Source: Natronococcus jeotgali DSM 18795 (lineage in GTDB: Archaea; Halobacteriota; Halobacteria; Halobacteriales; Natrialbaceae). From it: a DNA stretch of 33,227 nucleotides. The notes below the pieces were generated by a model that worked only from the letters and a program-made list of their open reading frames with translations, had not been told where the DNA came from and did no database searches. A program made the position numbers and the translations under genes. Location of the stretch: contig NZ_AOIA01000121.1 in the NCBI RefSeq assembly GCF_000337695.1, positions 1 to 33,227 on the forward strand. Direction: 5' to 3'. This document shows positions 23,370 through 32,192 of the stretch, piece by piece. Each line of letters begins with the position of its first letter. Position 1 is the first letter of the stretch.

Positions 23370-23422
23370 TCTGGTCCGGTCCGATCGACCCGTCGGGGTC
23401 GGACTACCGCCGTCCGCCTCGC

Positions 23423-25156
23423 CTACGGATGCGCGTAGTACGCCAGGACCGCCTCGCTTCCGTCGGCCTCGCCGGAGGGGGTATCGATCCGGGCGAAGCC
23501 GACGCGCTCGAACTGCACCATCTCGTCGGCGGCGAGGTCGGCCACGCCGGGCTCGGCGCGCCCGCTCACGTCGCCGTCCATCGTCCGCATGCGGACGGGG
23601 ACGCTCTCCGCGGCCGGCACCCAGTGGACCACGTCGACCTCGCCCTCCCGGACGACGTCGAGATCCTCGCCGGTGTACTGGAGCGCGTCGCGCGTGTACC
23701 GGAAACACCCCAGCCCCTTGAGCCAGATTCGCCCCTCGCGGTCGGGGAGGTCGGCGGGCTCGAGCAGGACGGCGTCGCCGGCGGGGATCCCGCGGACGCC
23801 GCGGTCCTCGTGGTTGGGGTGCAGCGGTGGGTTCGCCTCGTCGGGAGGACTGCCGCCCAGCGGCACCTCGGTGCCGTCGCGGACGAGGAACCGGCGGTCG
23901 GTCTCCTCGTCGATCAGCTCGCGGTTGTTCGCGTAGATCGTACTCATCGCGAGGTCGACGTCGCTGGTCGAGGTGCCGAGGCCGGTCATGGCGTCGACGA
24001 TCGCCTCGCCGCGGATGCCCCGTCGCCGGAGGCTCTTCAGCGTGGGCGCGCGCGGGTCGTCCCAGCCGTCGAGCTCCCCGTTCTCGATCAGCTCGGCGAT
24101 CGTCGACGTGCTCATCGTCACGTCGTAGGCGTCGATCTGGACGTGGCCCCAGTGGACGACCTCGGGATACTCCCAGCCGAAGTAGTCGTAGAGAAAGCCC
24201 TGGCGTTTGGCCGAGTCCTGCAGGTCGATCCCGCGGATGATGTGGGTGATGCCAATCAGGTGGTCGTCGATCGCCGACTGGAAGTCGAGCATCGGCCAGC
24301 ACCGGTAGCCGCTCGCCTCCTCGCGGGGGTGAGGGGTGTCGATCATCCGGAAGGCGACCCAGTCCCGCAGCGCGGGGTTTTTGTGTTCGATGTCGGTCTT
24401 CACTCGGAGGACCATCTCGCCGCTGTCGTAGACGCCCGCGATCATGTCTTCGAACTCCTCGAGGACGGTCTCGGCGTCTTTCTCGCGGTGTGGGCAGGCG
24501 TTCCCGTCGTTTTTCAGCTCCGAGAACTCCTCGCCCGAACACGAGCAGGTGTAGGCCCCGCCCATGTCGATCAGCTTTCGGGCGTGATCGTAGTAGGTCT
24601 CGAGACGGTCGCTGGCCCTGTAGGTCGCGTCGGGTTCGAAGCCGAGGTACTCGAGGTCCTCGAGGATCGCGTCGTAGGCCTCGAGGTCGGGTCGCTTCGT
24701 CTCGGGGTCGGTGTCGTCGAAGCGGACGCAGAACCAGCCGTCGTAGCGGTCCTTGTAGGTGCCGATGACGGCGGGCATCCGCGCGTGGCCGACGTGCCAC
24801 GGCCCGTTCGGGTTCGGCGCACACCGCATCCGGATCTCGTCGTGCTCCTCCGCGCGGGGAAGGTCCGGCAGATCGTGCTCGTCCCCTTCGTCCTCGGCCT
24901 CGATCTCGGCGAGTTCCTCGGGAGCCAGCTCCTCGAGGCGTTCCCGCTTCTCGGCGTAGGCGAGGTCGTTGACCCGCCCGACGACGCCGCCGACGACGCC
25001 GGGAATCTCGTCCCCGTGCTCCCGGAAGGCGGGGTTCTCGCCCATCAGCGGCCCCATGATGGCACCGACGTCGGCGTCGCTCTCGTGTTTCACCGCGTTC
25101 AACAGCGCGTGCTTTTCGGCCTCGCGTTCGACCCGTTCGCGCAAGTCGTCGTCCAT
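23423..25156 (-). CDS. gltX: Glutamate-tRNA ligase (archaeal type)
   Basis: This 577-residue class I synthetase activates glutamate for tRNA-Glu; haloarchaea also use such enzymes to charge tRNA-Gln before amidation. The HIGH motif is HVGH at 121-124 (APNPNGPWHVGH). The KMSKS position is MSTSTI at 348-353, a haloarchaeal-looking variant in which the second Lys is missing. A zinc knuckle CSC ... CPH (204, 206, 221, 223) and a beta-barrel anticodon domain without a bacterial helical one follow. The N-terminal 100 residues form an acidic helical extension typical of the archaeal form. Substrate of this window's tRNA-Glu(CTC). Confidence 0.96.
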   Translation of the reverse strand: MDDDLRERVEREAEKHALLNAVKHESDADVGAIMGPLMGENPAFREHGDEIPGVVGGVVGRVNDLAYAEKRERLEELAPEELAEIEAEDEGDEHDLPDLPRAEEHDEIRMRCAPNPNGPWHVGHARMPAVIGTYKDRYDGWFCVRFDDTDPETKRPDLEAYDAILEDLEYLGFEPDATYRASDRLETYYDHARKLIDMGGAYTCSCSGEEFSELKNDGNACPHREKDAETVLEEFEDMIAGVYDSGEMVLRVKTDIEHKNPALRDWVAFRMIDTPHPREEASGYRCWPMLDFQSAIDDHLIGITHIIRGIDLQDSAKRQGFLYDYFGWEYPEVVHWGHVQIDAYDVTMSTSTIAELIENGELDGWDDPRAPTLKSLRRRGIRGEAIVDAMTGLGTSTSDVDLAMSTIYANNRELIDEETDRRFLVRDGTEVPLGGSPPDEANPPLHPNHEDRGVRGIPAGDAVLLEPADLPDREGRIWLKGLGCFRYTRDALQYTGEDLDVVREGEVDVVHWVPAAESVPVRMRTMDGDVSGRAEPGVADLAADEMVQFERVGFARIDTPSGEADGSEAVLAYYAHP

Positions 25157-25248
25157 TACCGTGGGGTATTCGCCGGTCGCTCAAAACCGCAGCGGTGTCG
25201 GCTCCCCGTACTCTCGTCGGACGGGACCGGTAGCTCACTCCACTGTCA

Positions 25249-25695
25249 TCAGGCGGGAGCGGGCGGATGCTGGGCCGTCTCGATCCAGAACCGCTCGATC
25301 GCCTCCGCCATCGAACTGAACTCCGACATGGCGTCCGGCTTCGAGAGGTAGGCGTTCGCGGCGTTCGCGTAGCTCTCGGCGATGTCCGCCTCGGCGTCCG
25401 AACTCGAGAGCACGAGCACCGGCGGGGGCGGGTAGTCGAGTTCCTCCTCGATCACCTCGAGAACGCCGATCCCGTCCTTTCGCGGGAGGTTCAGATCGAG
25501 CAACACCAGGTCGGGGCGGGGCTCCCCGTTCTCGAGCGCTCGGAAGTACGTCGCCGCCGCCTCGCCGTCGCCGAGGACCCGAAACGAAATCTCGCTCTCG
25601 GTCGTGCGGAACGCTTCCTGCGTGAGTCGAACGTCGCCGGGGTTGTCCTCGATCAGGAGCACGTCGACCGGTTCGGTGGGCGTGTGGTCGTTCAT
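25249..25695 (-). CDS. Receiver-only response regulator
   Basis: This 148-residue protein is a single REC domain without output domain. The acidic pocket is in LLIEDNPGD, the phosphoacceptor is Asp67 (LLDLNLPRKDG), a Ser switch lies in LVLSSSD, and Lys is in YLSKPDA. It fits the Rcp1-like type that relays phosphate from a histidine kinase. It is transcribed toward gltX, 92 bp away, but is divergent from a closely related receiver at 25882. Confidence 0.92.
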   Translation of the reverse strand: MNDHTPTEPVDVLLIEDNPGDVRLTQEAFRTTESEISFRVLGDGEAAATYFRALENGEPRPDLVLLDLNLPRKDGIGVLEVIEEELDYPPPPVLVLSSSDAEADIAESYANAANAYLSKPDAMSEFSSMAEAIERFWIETAQHPPAPA

Positions 25696-25717
25696 ACGCT
25701 CTATTCGGAACTCGCGT

Positions 25718-25738
25718 GTGTAAGGGTGGTCCCTACAC
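25718..25738. promoter_or_regulatory. Imperfect inverted repeat between the divergent receiver genes
   Basis: GTGTAAGGG and CCCTACAC are complementary except for one extra A, with 4 bp between. The site covers the place where the promoter of the minus-strand receiver (start 25695) would be. It is a weak candidate operator. Confidence 0.3.
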
Positions 25739-25849
25739 AGTTGGTACTCGATTTCCGCTCGAGGAATGGGGTGACGGTGTGTCTCAGGGATCGTATGGCG
25801 TCCGTTCTCACCGCTCGAGGCGGAGTTTCCGAGCGCGTATCCGGCGGTA

Positions 25850-25859
25850 TCATTTATGT
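25850..25859 (+). promoter_or_regulatory. TATA-like box of the plus-strand receiver gene
   Basis: TCATTTATGT lies 23-32 bp upstream of the ATG at 25882, consistent with leaderless initiation. Confidence 0.5.
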
Positions 25860-25881
25860 GTCTCGGTCCGATTCATCTATT

Positions 25882-26292
25882 ATGGGTGGACCAAAGCATG
25901 TGGGAGAAATACTTTTAGCCGAGGACAATCCGGGGGACGTCCGACTCGCGAGGGAGATGTTCGAGACCGCGGGACTGGAGGGAACCTACCACGTCGTCGG
26001 CGACGGCGTCGAGGCGCTCGAGTTCCTCCATCGGCGGGGAGCGTACGAGGACGCGCCCAGACCCGATCTCGTCTTGCTCGACTGGCACCTTCCGAAAACG
26101 GACGGCGCGGCGGTACTGGCCGAGATCAGATCGGACGCCGAGCTCCGGGACCTCCCGGTCGTCGTGTTAACCGGAACGCAGCCGGAACTGGAGAAGATTC
26201 GATCGGAGCCGCCGCGAGCGGAGGCGTACGTGCTGAAACCGCCCGAACCGGAGCAGTGTCGTCGTCTCGCCGAACGGTTCTGTCCCGACTGA
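25882..26292 (+). CDS. Receiver-only response regulator (paralog)
   Basis: This 136-residue REC-only protein is similar to the divergent neighbour: LLAEDNPGD acidic pocket, phosphoacceptor Asp67 (LLDWHLPKTDG), switch Thr in VVLTGTQ, Lys in YVLKPPE. The frame from 25267 overlaps the other gene and is a shadow. No histidine kinase gene lies nearby, so partners must be elsewhere. The two receivers probably arose by duplication. Confidence 0.9.
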   Translation: MGGPKHVGEILLAEDNPGDVRLAREMFETAGLEGTYHVVGDGVEALEFLHRRGAYEDAPRPDLVLLDWHLPKTDGAAVLAEIRSDAELRDLPVVVLTGTQPELEKIRSEPPRAEAYVLKPPEPEQCRRLAERFCPD

Positions 26293-26333
26293 GACGGACC
26301 GCCAGCCGTCGGTTCCGAGGGCGATCGGTGCGG

Positions 26334-27383
26334 TCAGTAGCCGCGCTCGATCAGGTAGTCCGCGATGTCACAGAGGAGCTCGCGGGCCTCGTTGTCCGGC
26401 AACACCTCGAGTCGGTTCTTCCCCTGATCGACGAGCTCGCGTGCGCGGTCGGCCGCGTACTCGATCGAGCCGACGCGCTCGAGTTCGCCGACGGCGTCGT
26501 CGATCTCGGCCTCCGTCACGGCGTCGACGTCTTCCGTGTCGACCAGCTCCTCGACGTCGACGCCCCGCTCCCGGGCGTGAACCGTAATCAGCGTCTGCTT
26601 TTCCTCGACCAGGTCGCTGCCGCGTTGCTTGCCGAGCTTCTCGCTCGGCACGGTCAGATCGAGCACGTCGTCGTGGATCTGGAAGGCGCGACCGATGTCG
26701 AGCCCGTAGCCGTACAGCGCGTCGATCGTCTCCTCGTCGGCGCCCTGCAGTATCGCCGGCAGCGCGGCCGAGGCGGCGTAGAGCACGGCGGTCTTTTGCT
26801 CGATCATCTCGAGGTACTCCTCGGGCGTGACGTCGGTCCGCTGCTCGAAGTCGACGTCCAGGGACTGGCCCTCGCAGATCTTCGTACAGGTCGTCGCCAG
26901 CACCTCGAGGGCGTCGACCGCCCGGTCCGGCTCGGCGCCCGTCTCGAGCATGATCTCGAACGCCTTCGAGTAGAGCGTGTCGCCCGCGAGGATGGCCGTC
27001 TCGAGGTCGTACTCGCGGTGGACTGCCGGAACCCCCCGGCGGAGGTCGTCGTCGTCCATGATGTCGTCGTGGATCAGCGTGAACGACTGGATGACCTCGA
27101 CGCTGACGGCGGCGGCCATCGCGTCGATGCGATCCCCGTCCAGGGTTGGAAACTCCCGGTACTCGCGGGAGAGCGGTTCGACGTCGGCCAGCGCCTCCGC
27201 GGTCGTCAACAGCACCGTCGGACGGAGCCGCTTGCCGCCCGCGTCCAGCAGGTATCGCGAGGCCTCGTAGAGTCGCTCGGGGCGCTGGATCGGCAGTTCC
27301 TCGGGGATCGCCTCGTTGACCAGCTCGCGGCGCTGACCGACCGCCTCGAGCACCGCTTCCTCGCGTGCCTCGGGAGTTGTCAT
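26334..27383 (-). CDS. idsA: Geranylgeranyl (or farnesylgeranyl) diphosphate synthase
   Basis: This 349-residue prenyltransferase adds isopentenyl diphosphate to allylic primers for archaeal ether lipids. GGKR at 49-52 binds diphosphate; the two aspartate motifs are DDIMD at 106-110 and DDVLD at 238-242. Chain length (C20 or C25) cannot be decided here. ATG at 27383 is preferred to TTG at 27395, which overlaps the RNase J gene; the ATG is 1 bp after that gene's stop, so they are one operon. Confidence 0.95.
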   Translation of the reverse strand: MTTPEAREEAVLEAVGQRRELVNEAIPEELPIQRPERLYEASRYLLDAGGKRLRPTVLLTTAEALADVEPLSREYREFPTLDGDRIDAMAAAVSVEVIQSFTLIHDDIMDDDDLRRGVPAVHREYDLETAILAGDTLYSKAFEIMLETGAEPDRAVDALEVLATTCTKICEGQSLDVDFEQRTDVTPEEYLEMIEQKTAVLYAASAALPAILQGADEETIDALYGYGLDIGRAFQIHDDVLDLTVPSEKLGKQRGSDLVEEKQTLITVHARERGVDVEELVDTEDVDAVTEAEIDDAVGELERVGSIEYAADRARELVDQGKNRLEVLPDNEARELLCDIADYLIERGY

Positions 27384-27384
27384 A

Positions 27385-28737
27385 TCACTCGACAAGCTGG
27401 ATGAGGTTTCCGTTGCGCGTCACGTGCAGGTCCCGCCCCATCTGATAGCCCTCGCTCTCGCAGAGGTTGACGTAGCTGGAGAACCCGCTCAGGTCCTGGT
27501 GGGCCGGAATGATGTGCTGGGGCTGGAGCGCGTCGAGCATCTCGTAGTGGCCCTCCTGGTTGAGGTGGCCCGAGACGTGGATGTCGTCGTAGACGCGGGC
27601 GCCCTGCATTCCGAGCAGCTTCTCGGCCTGGTAGCGCTGGCCCTCGTTGGTCGGCTCCGGGATGACCCGCGCGGAGAAGACGACCTTGTCGCCGTTGTCC
27701 AGCTCGTAGGGGGTCTCGCCGCGGGCCATCCGGGTGAGCATCGCGCGGGGCTCGCCCTGGTGGCCGGTGACGACGGGCAGGTAGTTCTCCTTGCCCTCGT
27801 TCATGATCCGCTTGAAGGTGCGGTCGACGGACTTGCGGTGGCCGAACATCCCCAGATCGTCCGGGAAGTCGACGAAGTCGAGTCGCTCCGCGGTGCCGGA
27901 GTACTTCTCCATCGAGCGACCCAGCAACACGGGCTGGCGGCCGATGTCCTTCGCGAACTCGACGAGGCTCGTCACCCGGGAGATGTGACTCGAGAACGTC
28001 GTCGCGACGATCCCGCCGTCGTAGTCCTCCATGCTGTAGAGAACGTCGCGGAGGTGCTCGCGGGCGACGTTCTCGCTCGGCGTGCGGCCTTTCTTGTTCG
28101 CGTTCGTACAGTCCTCGATGTAACACAGCACGCCGTTGCCCTCGCGACCGATCTCGCGGAACCGCTCCATGTCGATCGGGTCGCCGATGACGGGCGTGTG
28201 GTCCATGCGCTTGTCCAGCCCGTAGACGACCGCGCCCTCGGGCGTATGCAGGACCGGATTGATCGCGTCGATGATCGAGTGGGTGACATTGACGAACTCG
28301 AGGTCGACCTTGCCGGAGTCGCCGATCGACATCGTCTCGCCGGCCTCCATCTTCACCAGGTCGTTCTCGACGCCGAACTTCTGTTCGCCCTCGATCTGTT
28401 GTTTGACGAGTTCGATCGTAAACGGCGTCGCGACGACCGGCGCGTCGTACCGGTGGGCCAGCTTCGAGATGGCGCCGATGTGGTCCAGGTGGCCGTGGGT
28501 CGGGACGATCGCCTGCACGTCGCCCTCGAGGTCGCTCATGATCCGATCGTCCGGAATGGCGCCCATGTCGATCAGATCGAGACTGTGCATCCGTTCGGTT
28601 TCGACGTTGTCGTGGATCAGAACCTGCGAGAGGTTCAGGCCCATGTCGAAGATAACGACGTCGTCCCCGGCGCGAACGGCAGTCATCTGCCGTCCGACTT
28701 CCTCGTAACCGCCAATCGTTGCAATTTCGATTTCCAT
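27385..28737 (-). CDS. rnj: Archaeal ribonuclease J
   Basis: This 450-residue protein of the beta-CASP metallo-beta-lactamase group is a 5'-3' exo/endoribonuclease in mRNA decay. The zinc motif HGHLDH is at 81-86, followed by HSI, a GLDKRMDH block and the beta-CASP motifs ending in IIPAHQD. The ATG at 28737 ([10 protein letters not shown]) is the conserved start. Its promoter candidate is about 205 bp upstream, giving a long leader with strong secondary structure. It is co-transcribed with idsA, a common archaeal pairing. Confidence 0.95.
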   Translation of the reverse strand: MEIEIATIGGYEEVGRQMTAVRAGDDVVIFDMGLNLSQVLIHDNVETERMHSLDLIDMGAIPDDRIMSDLEGDVQAIVPTHGHLDHIGAISKLAHRYDAPVVATPFTIELVKQQIEGEQKFGVENDLVKMEAGETMSIGDSGKVDLEFVNVTHSIIDAINPVLHTPEGAVVYGLDKRMDHTPVIGDPIDMERFREIGREGNGVLCYIEDCTNANKKGRTPSENVAREHLRDVLYSMEDYDGGIVATTFSSHISRVTSLVEFAKDIGRQPVLLGRSMEKYSGTAERLDFVDFPDDLGMFGHRKSVDRTFKRIMNEGKENYLPVVTGHQGEPRAMLTRMARGETPYELDNGDKVVFSARVIPEPTNEGQRYQAEKLLGMQGARVYDDIHVSGHLNQEGHYEMLDALQPQHIIPAHQDLSGFSSYVNLCESEGYQMGRDLHVTRNGNLIQLVE

Positions 28738-28839
28738 AGTTGCTAGCACTGAAAGCCGCGTGTGGACTCTCACTGAAACGGTCCGCGGACTCCCGGTCGT
28801 ACGGCCCCGGCGTCTTACAGCGCGTCGGCCATCCCGCTA

Positions 28840-28899
28840 TGCGTTCGTGCGGCATTCCGCGCCGAACGGTCCACAGCAGCGCTGTGAACCGCGAACGCA
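28840..28899 (-). ncRNA. Three-way-junction RNA element in the rnj leader
   Basis: On the minus strand, TGCGTTCG (28899-28892) pairs perfectly with CGAACGCA (28847-28840) to close two hairpins: an 11-bp helix CGGTTCACAGC / GCTGTGGACCG with loop GCT (28891-28867), and GCGG-AATG-CCGC (28860-28849). The long helix is complete in minus-strand RNA, with one G-U wobble, whereas in plus-strand RNA that position would be a C-A mismatch. This favours transcription with rnj. Function (for example feedback control of rnj) is inferred. Confidence 0.5.
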
Positions 28900-28940
28900 C
28901 TTGCCCGCGGGTACGTTAGCCCTACCTACACGCTCGGGTG

Positions 28941-28948
28941 TTAAAAAC
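28941..28948 (-). promoter_or_regulatory. TATA-like box of the rnj-idsA operon
   Basis: The minus strand has GTTTTTAA at 28948-28941. Transcription would start near 28915-28920, about 20 nt before the structured element and about 180 nt before the ATG. Confidence 0.45.
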
Positions 28949-29056
28949 GCAGTGGGTTGGGTTTTCCGTCAACACGCCGATCCGTTGTACCGGTTCGGAA
29001 ACGCCGGACCGCTTCCGTTCACCGGGTCCTCGATCGGGTACCGTTCGGCCGCTGCC

Positions 29057-29063
29057 ATATAAA
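29057..29063 (+). promoter_or_regulatory. TATA box of the YjdF-like gene
   Basis: ATATAAA lies 38-44 bp upstream of the ATG at 29101, so a leader of about 12-15 nt is expected. Confidence 0.6.
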
Positions 29064-29100
29064 CCCGGACCGATTAGGGAAGCCGAACCGTATCTCCCCC

Positions 29101-30372
29101 ATGGGAGCTGATCGGTTCGACGACGCGGGAGAGACGAGGTGGAACGTGGCGATGGGTTGGCTCATCGTCGCGTTTCTCGCAGCGATCACCGTTCGACAGG
29201 GCGCGGTTGGCTCGTATCGCTGGTTTTTCCTCAGCGCACTGGCGATCGCGCTGACGGTCCTGCCCGCGGTCGCGCTCCGGAACCCGTACGCCGTCCCGCC
29301 GTGGGAACTGCTGGCGCTGGTGGCGATTCCGGTCGTCGACGCGGCGATCCTCGGTGAGAGCCTCGTCTCGCCGATCGCCGTCTACCTCGCCGTCGCCGCG
29401 GTCGCGTTGATCGTCGCCGTCGACGTCCACACTTTCACGGCGGTCCGGATGAATCGCCCGTTCGCGGTCGCGCTCGTCGTCATCGCGACGCTGGCGGTCG
29501 GGGCGACCTGGAACATCGCCCAGTGGATCGCCGACGCGACGCTCGGAACGGCCTACCTCGTGGGCGATCGGAGCCAGGACGCCGCCAACCACGCGATGAT
29601 GATCGACTTTCTCTACGCGGCAGGCGCCGGCGGCGTCGCGGGCGTGCTCTTCACCGGCTACCTCCGCCGGCGCTCGCTCGCTCCGACCGCGAGCGCCGAC
29701 GCCTCCCGTGAAGCGCCCGAGGACGAACCGGATCCGACGCCGTCGCTCGTCCGCGATCGGATCGGCGTCTCCGAGGACCGCATCAGGCACTTCTCGTGGG
29801 CGATGCAACTCGCGCTCGCCGCTCTCCTCGCGTACGGACTCGGCGCCCGCGACGTGACGACGATCGCCAACGCCGGCATCGCCCTGGCCGTCACCTTCCT
29901 GCCCGCGCTCTTCGAGCGCAACTACCGACTGCCCATCGAACCCGAACTCGTCGTCTGGCTGACCGCGGCGGCGTTCCTCCACGCGCTCGGTTCCGCCGGA
30001 CTGTACGGGATCCTCGGCCAGTGGGACAGTCTCACCCACGCGATGTCGGCCTCGCTCGTGGCGGCGACGGGGTACACGATCGTTCGTGCGGTCGACCTCC
30101 ACACCGAGGAGGTGTACCTCCCCGTGAAAACGATGTTCGCGTTCATCCTGCTGTCGGTGCTGGCGGTCGGCGTCGTCTGGGAACTCGCCGAGTTCGCCCT
30201 CGGACTCGCCGCCCAACGGTTCGGATTTCACGCGGCTCTCGCCCAGCACGGCATCGACGACACCGTCGGCGACCTGCTGTTCAACCTCGTCGGCGCCGTC
30301 GTCGCCGCGACGCTCGGGGCGACCTACCTGACGGACGTCTCGTACCGGCTCGCCGATCGATTCGACGGCTAA
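29101..30372 (+). CDS. Membrane protein with a duplicated YjdF/DUF2238-like domain
   Basis: This 423-residue protein has about ten or more membrane helices in two halves joined by a charged linker (about 200-225, rich in Pro/Asp/Glu). The second half has the YjdF-like motifs GQWDSLTHAMSASLVAA, WELAEFALG and DDTVGDLLFNLVGA. The first half repeats them in weaker form: WNIAQWIADATLG, then NHAMMIDFLYAAGAGG. This indicates internal duplication. Function unknown; the buried Asp, Glu and His residues suggest a metal site or transport. It lies opposite to, and between, ipk and rnj. Confidence 0.8.
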   Translation: MGADRFDDAGETRWNVAMGWLIVAFLAAITVRQGAVGSYRWFFLSALAIALTVLPAVALRNPYAVPPWELLALVAIPVVDAAILGESLVSPIAVYLAVAAVALIVAVDVHTFTAVRMNRPFAVALVVIATLAVGATWNIAQWIADATLGTAYLVGDRSQDAANHAMMIDFLYAAGAGGVAGVLFTGYLRRRSLAPTASADASREAPEDEPDPTPSLVRDRIGVSEDRIRHFSWAMQLALAALLAYGLGARDVTTIANAGIALAVTFLPALFERNYRLPIEPELVVWLTAAAFLHALGSAGLYGILGQWDSLTHAMSASLVAATGYTIVRAVDLHTEEVYLPVKTMFAFILLSVLAVGVVWELAEFALGLAAQRFGFHAALAQHGIDDTVGDLLFNLVGAVVAATLGATYLTDVSYRLADRFDG

Positions 30373-30403
30373 CGTGGACGGCGGGCTCCCGACCTCGGTC
30401 CGA

Positions 30404-31156
30404 CTACTCGATCGTCGTCCCCGGCTCCGCGCCCTCGAGGAACCCCTCCAGCTCCTCGAGCCCGAAGATCGAGGCGTCGGCCTCGAGTTCGAGCAACGCC
30501 CGTACCTTCGCTGCCATCCCCCCGGTGACGTCCGTCGACTCGCTTTCGCCCAGCACGTCCGCGACGGTCCCGTAGGACTCGATCCGCTCGACGACCCGAT
30601 CGTCGGCGTCGAGCACGCCCGGAACCGTCGAGCAGAGTCCGATCCGATCGGCCTCGAGGGCCCGCGCGAGTTCGGCCACGAGTTCGTCGCCGCTGACGAT
30701 CGTCACGCCCTCGCCGGCGTGGGCGATCACGTCGCCGTGGAGGACGGGGACGAACCCCTCCGCGAGCAGCGTCGCGACCTGCCCCGTCGGCAGGTGGAAC
30801 TCGCCGTCGGCGTCACGGTGACCCGCCGAGAACGGATGGACCGGAACCGCGGGAACGTCCCGCTCGAGCAGCCGCGAGAGGACGAACCGGTTCAGCGTCG
30901 TCATCGCGCCGTGGATATCGTGGACCGCCGTGGGGTCGCGGGTGCCCGCGATCGTACTGACGCCGTGCTCGCTGGCGTTGTGGTGGCCGAAGCTGCCGCC
31001 GCCGTGGACGACGACGAGCCCCTCGGCGAGCGCTTCCGAGGGGACCGCGAGCGCGTCGGCGACGGCGTCCGCGGCTCGATCCAGGGCCTCGCCGTCCAGC
31101 GTCTCGGCCCGGTCCTTGTCGGTGACGACGCTGCCGCCGAGTTTCAGGACGATCAT
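30404..31156 (-). CDS. ipk: Isopentenyl phosphate kinase
   Basis: This 250-residue amino-acid-kinase-fold enzyme phosphorylates isopentenyl phosphate to isopentenyl diphosphate in the archaeal mevalonate pathway. The phosphate-binding KLGGSVVTDK is at 5-14, and GGGSFGHH at 52-59 includes the catalytic His. A downstream TDVTGGMAAKV binds ATP. The ATG overlaps the mvk stop as ATGA, so the two are co-translated. It supplies substrate for the idsA product. Confidence 0.95.
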   Translation of the reverse strand: MIVLKLGGSVVTDKDRAETLDGEALDRAADAVADALAVPSEALAEGLVVVHGGGSFGHHNASEHGVSTIAGTRDPTAVHDIHGAMTTLNRFVLSRLLERDVPAVPVHPFSAGHRDADGEFHLPTGQVATLLAEGFVPVLHGDVIAHAGEGVTIVSGDELVAELARALEADRIGLCSTVPGVLDADDRVVERIESYGTVADVLGESESTDVTGGMAAKVRALLELEADASIFGLEELEGFLEGAEPGTTIE

Positions 31157-32139
31157 TCGAGCCGCTTCACCCCCGAATCGGCGAGCTCCGCCCGGAAGGT
31201 CTCCTCGCAACCGGGCGTGTACGAGAGGGCGGTCTCGGTCTCGTCGGTCGGATCGAGCGCGACGATACAGCCCCCGCCGCCCGCCCCGGTCAGCTTCGCC
31301 CCGCGGGCGCCGGCGTCCCGGGCCGCCCAGACCATCGCGTCCAGCGAGCGCGAGGACACTCCCAGCGCCGACAGCAACCCGTGGTTGAAGTTCATCAGTC
31401 GGCCGAGCTCCTCGAGGTCGCCCGCCTCGAGGGCGTCCTCGCCGTTGCGGACGACGTCGCCGATCGCGCCGACGGTGTCCTCGGCGAAGGGGTACTCCTC
31501 GCGGAGCCGTCGCACCCCCGCGACGAGTTCACCCGTGTCGCCCGCTCCGCCGTCGAACCCGATCACTAGCGGGAGGTCGGGCGCCTCGATCGAGCCGCAG
31601 TCCTCGCCCTCGACGCGGACCGCCCCACCCGTCGCCGAACAGAAGGTGTCTGCGCGGGAGGCCTGCCCGTCCTGAACCTCGTACTCCGTCCTGAAGGCGC
31701 GCTCGGCGATCTCGGTGGGCTCGAGAGTGACGCCGAGTTCTCTGGTCGCGGCGTCGATAGCGGCGACGACGACCGCCGCCGACGAGCCGAGTCCCGCGCC
31801 CAGCGGGATGTCGCTCTCGATGGTGACGTCGAAGCCGACCTCTTCCTCGCCGGTAACCTCGCGGACCTGTTCGATCGCGCCGTCGACGTAGCCCATCGCC
31901 GCCGTCACCAGCGATTCGGGGACGTCGACGTCGGGTTGCCCGTCCGCGCTCCCGCCGTACTCGACCGTAAACCCGTCCAGGCTGAGATCCTCCGCGTGAA
32001 CGCGGAGCTTCCCGTCGTCGCGTCGCCTGACGCCGACGCGTGCCCGCCGTTCGATCGCACACGGCACCGCGGGCTCGCCGTAGACGACCGCGTGCTCCCC
32101 GAAGAGATAGACCTTGCCGGGGGCGCTCGAGCGTGTCAT
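31153..32139 (-). CDS. mvk: Mevalonate kinase
   Basis: This 328-residue GHMP kinase phosphorylates mevalonate. The N-terminal APGKVYLFGEHAVVYG, ATP loop PLGAGLGSSAA at 112-122, catalytic Asp164 in ASRADTFCSATGG, and C-terminal KLTGAGGGGC are all canonical. The ATG at 32139 is about 50 bp downstream of the 42-residue membrane protein gene. First dedicated step of the archaeal isoprenoid pathway in this operon. Confidence 0.96.
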   Translation of the reverse strand: MTRSSAPGKVYLFGEHAVVYGEPAVPCAIERRARVGVRRRDDGKLRVHAEDLSLDGFTVEYGGSADGQPDVDVPESLVTAAMGYVDGAIEQVREVTGEEEVGFDVTIESDIPLGAGLGSSAAVVVAAIDAATRELGVTLEPTEIAERAFRTEYEVQDGQASRADTFCSATGGAVRVEGEDCGSIEAPDLPLVIGFDGGAGDTGELVAGVRRLREEYPFAEDTVGAIGDVVRNGEDALEAGDLEELGRLMNFNHGLLSALGVSSRSLDAMVWAARDAGARGAKLTGAGGGGCIVALDPTDETETALSYTPGCEETFRAELADSGVKRLE

Positions 32140-32192
32140 ACCCGGCCGTTCGAACGACGACGGTTAATAGTTGACTGTGTCGCCCGCGCGGG

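Larger units (their letters stand above)
28738..29100. other. Divergent intergenic region carrying the RNase J leader
   Basis: There is no gene in these 363 bp. The minus strand holds a TATA-like box, then a three-way-junction structure, then about 100 nt of leader for rnj including the palindrome GTCCGCGGAC (near 28780-28790). On the plus side a TATA box for the YjdF-like gene lies at 29057-29063. Confidence 0.6.

Noticed and set aside
22938-25238. Minus-strand frame of 766 codons
   Set aside because: It is a frame-shifted shadow of gltX, with Arg/Pro-rich composition.
27384-27395. TTG start of idsA at 27395
   Set aside because: It would overlap rnj; ATG at 27383 gives the normal N-terminus with a 1-bp gap.
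28738-29100. SRP RNA or RNase P RNA
   Set aside because: None of the conserved core motifs that I know are present, and the structured part is only about 60 nt.
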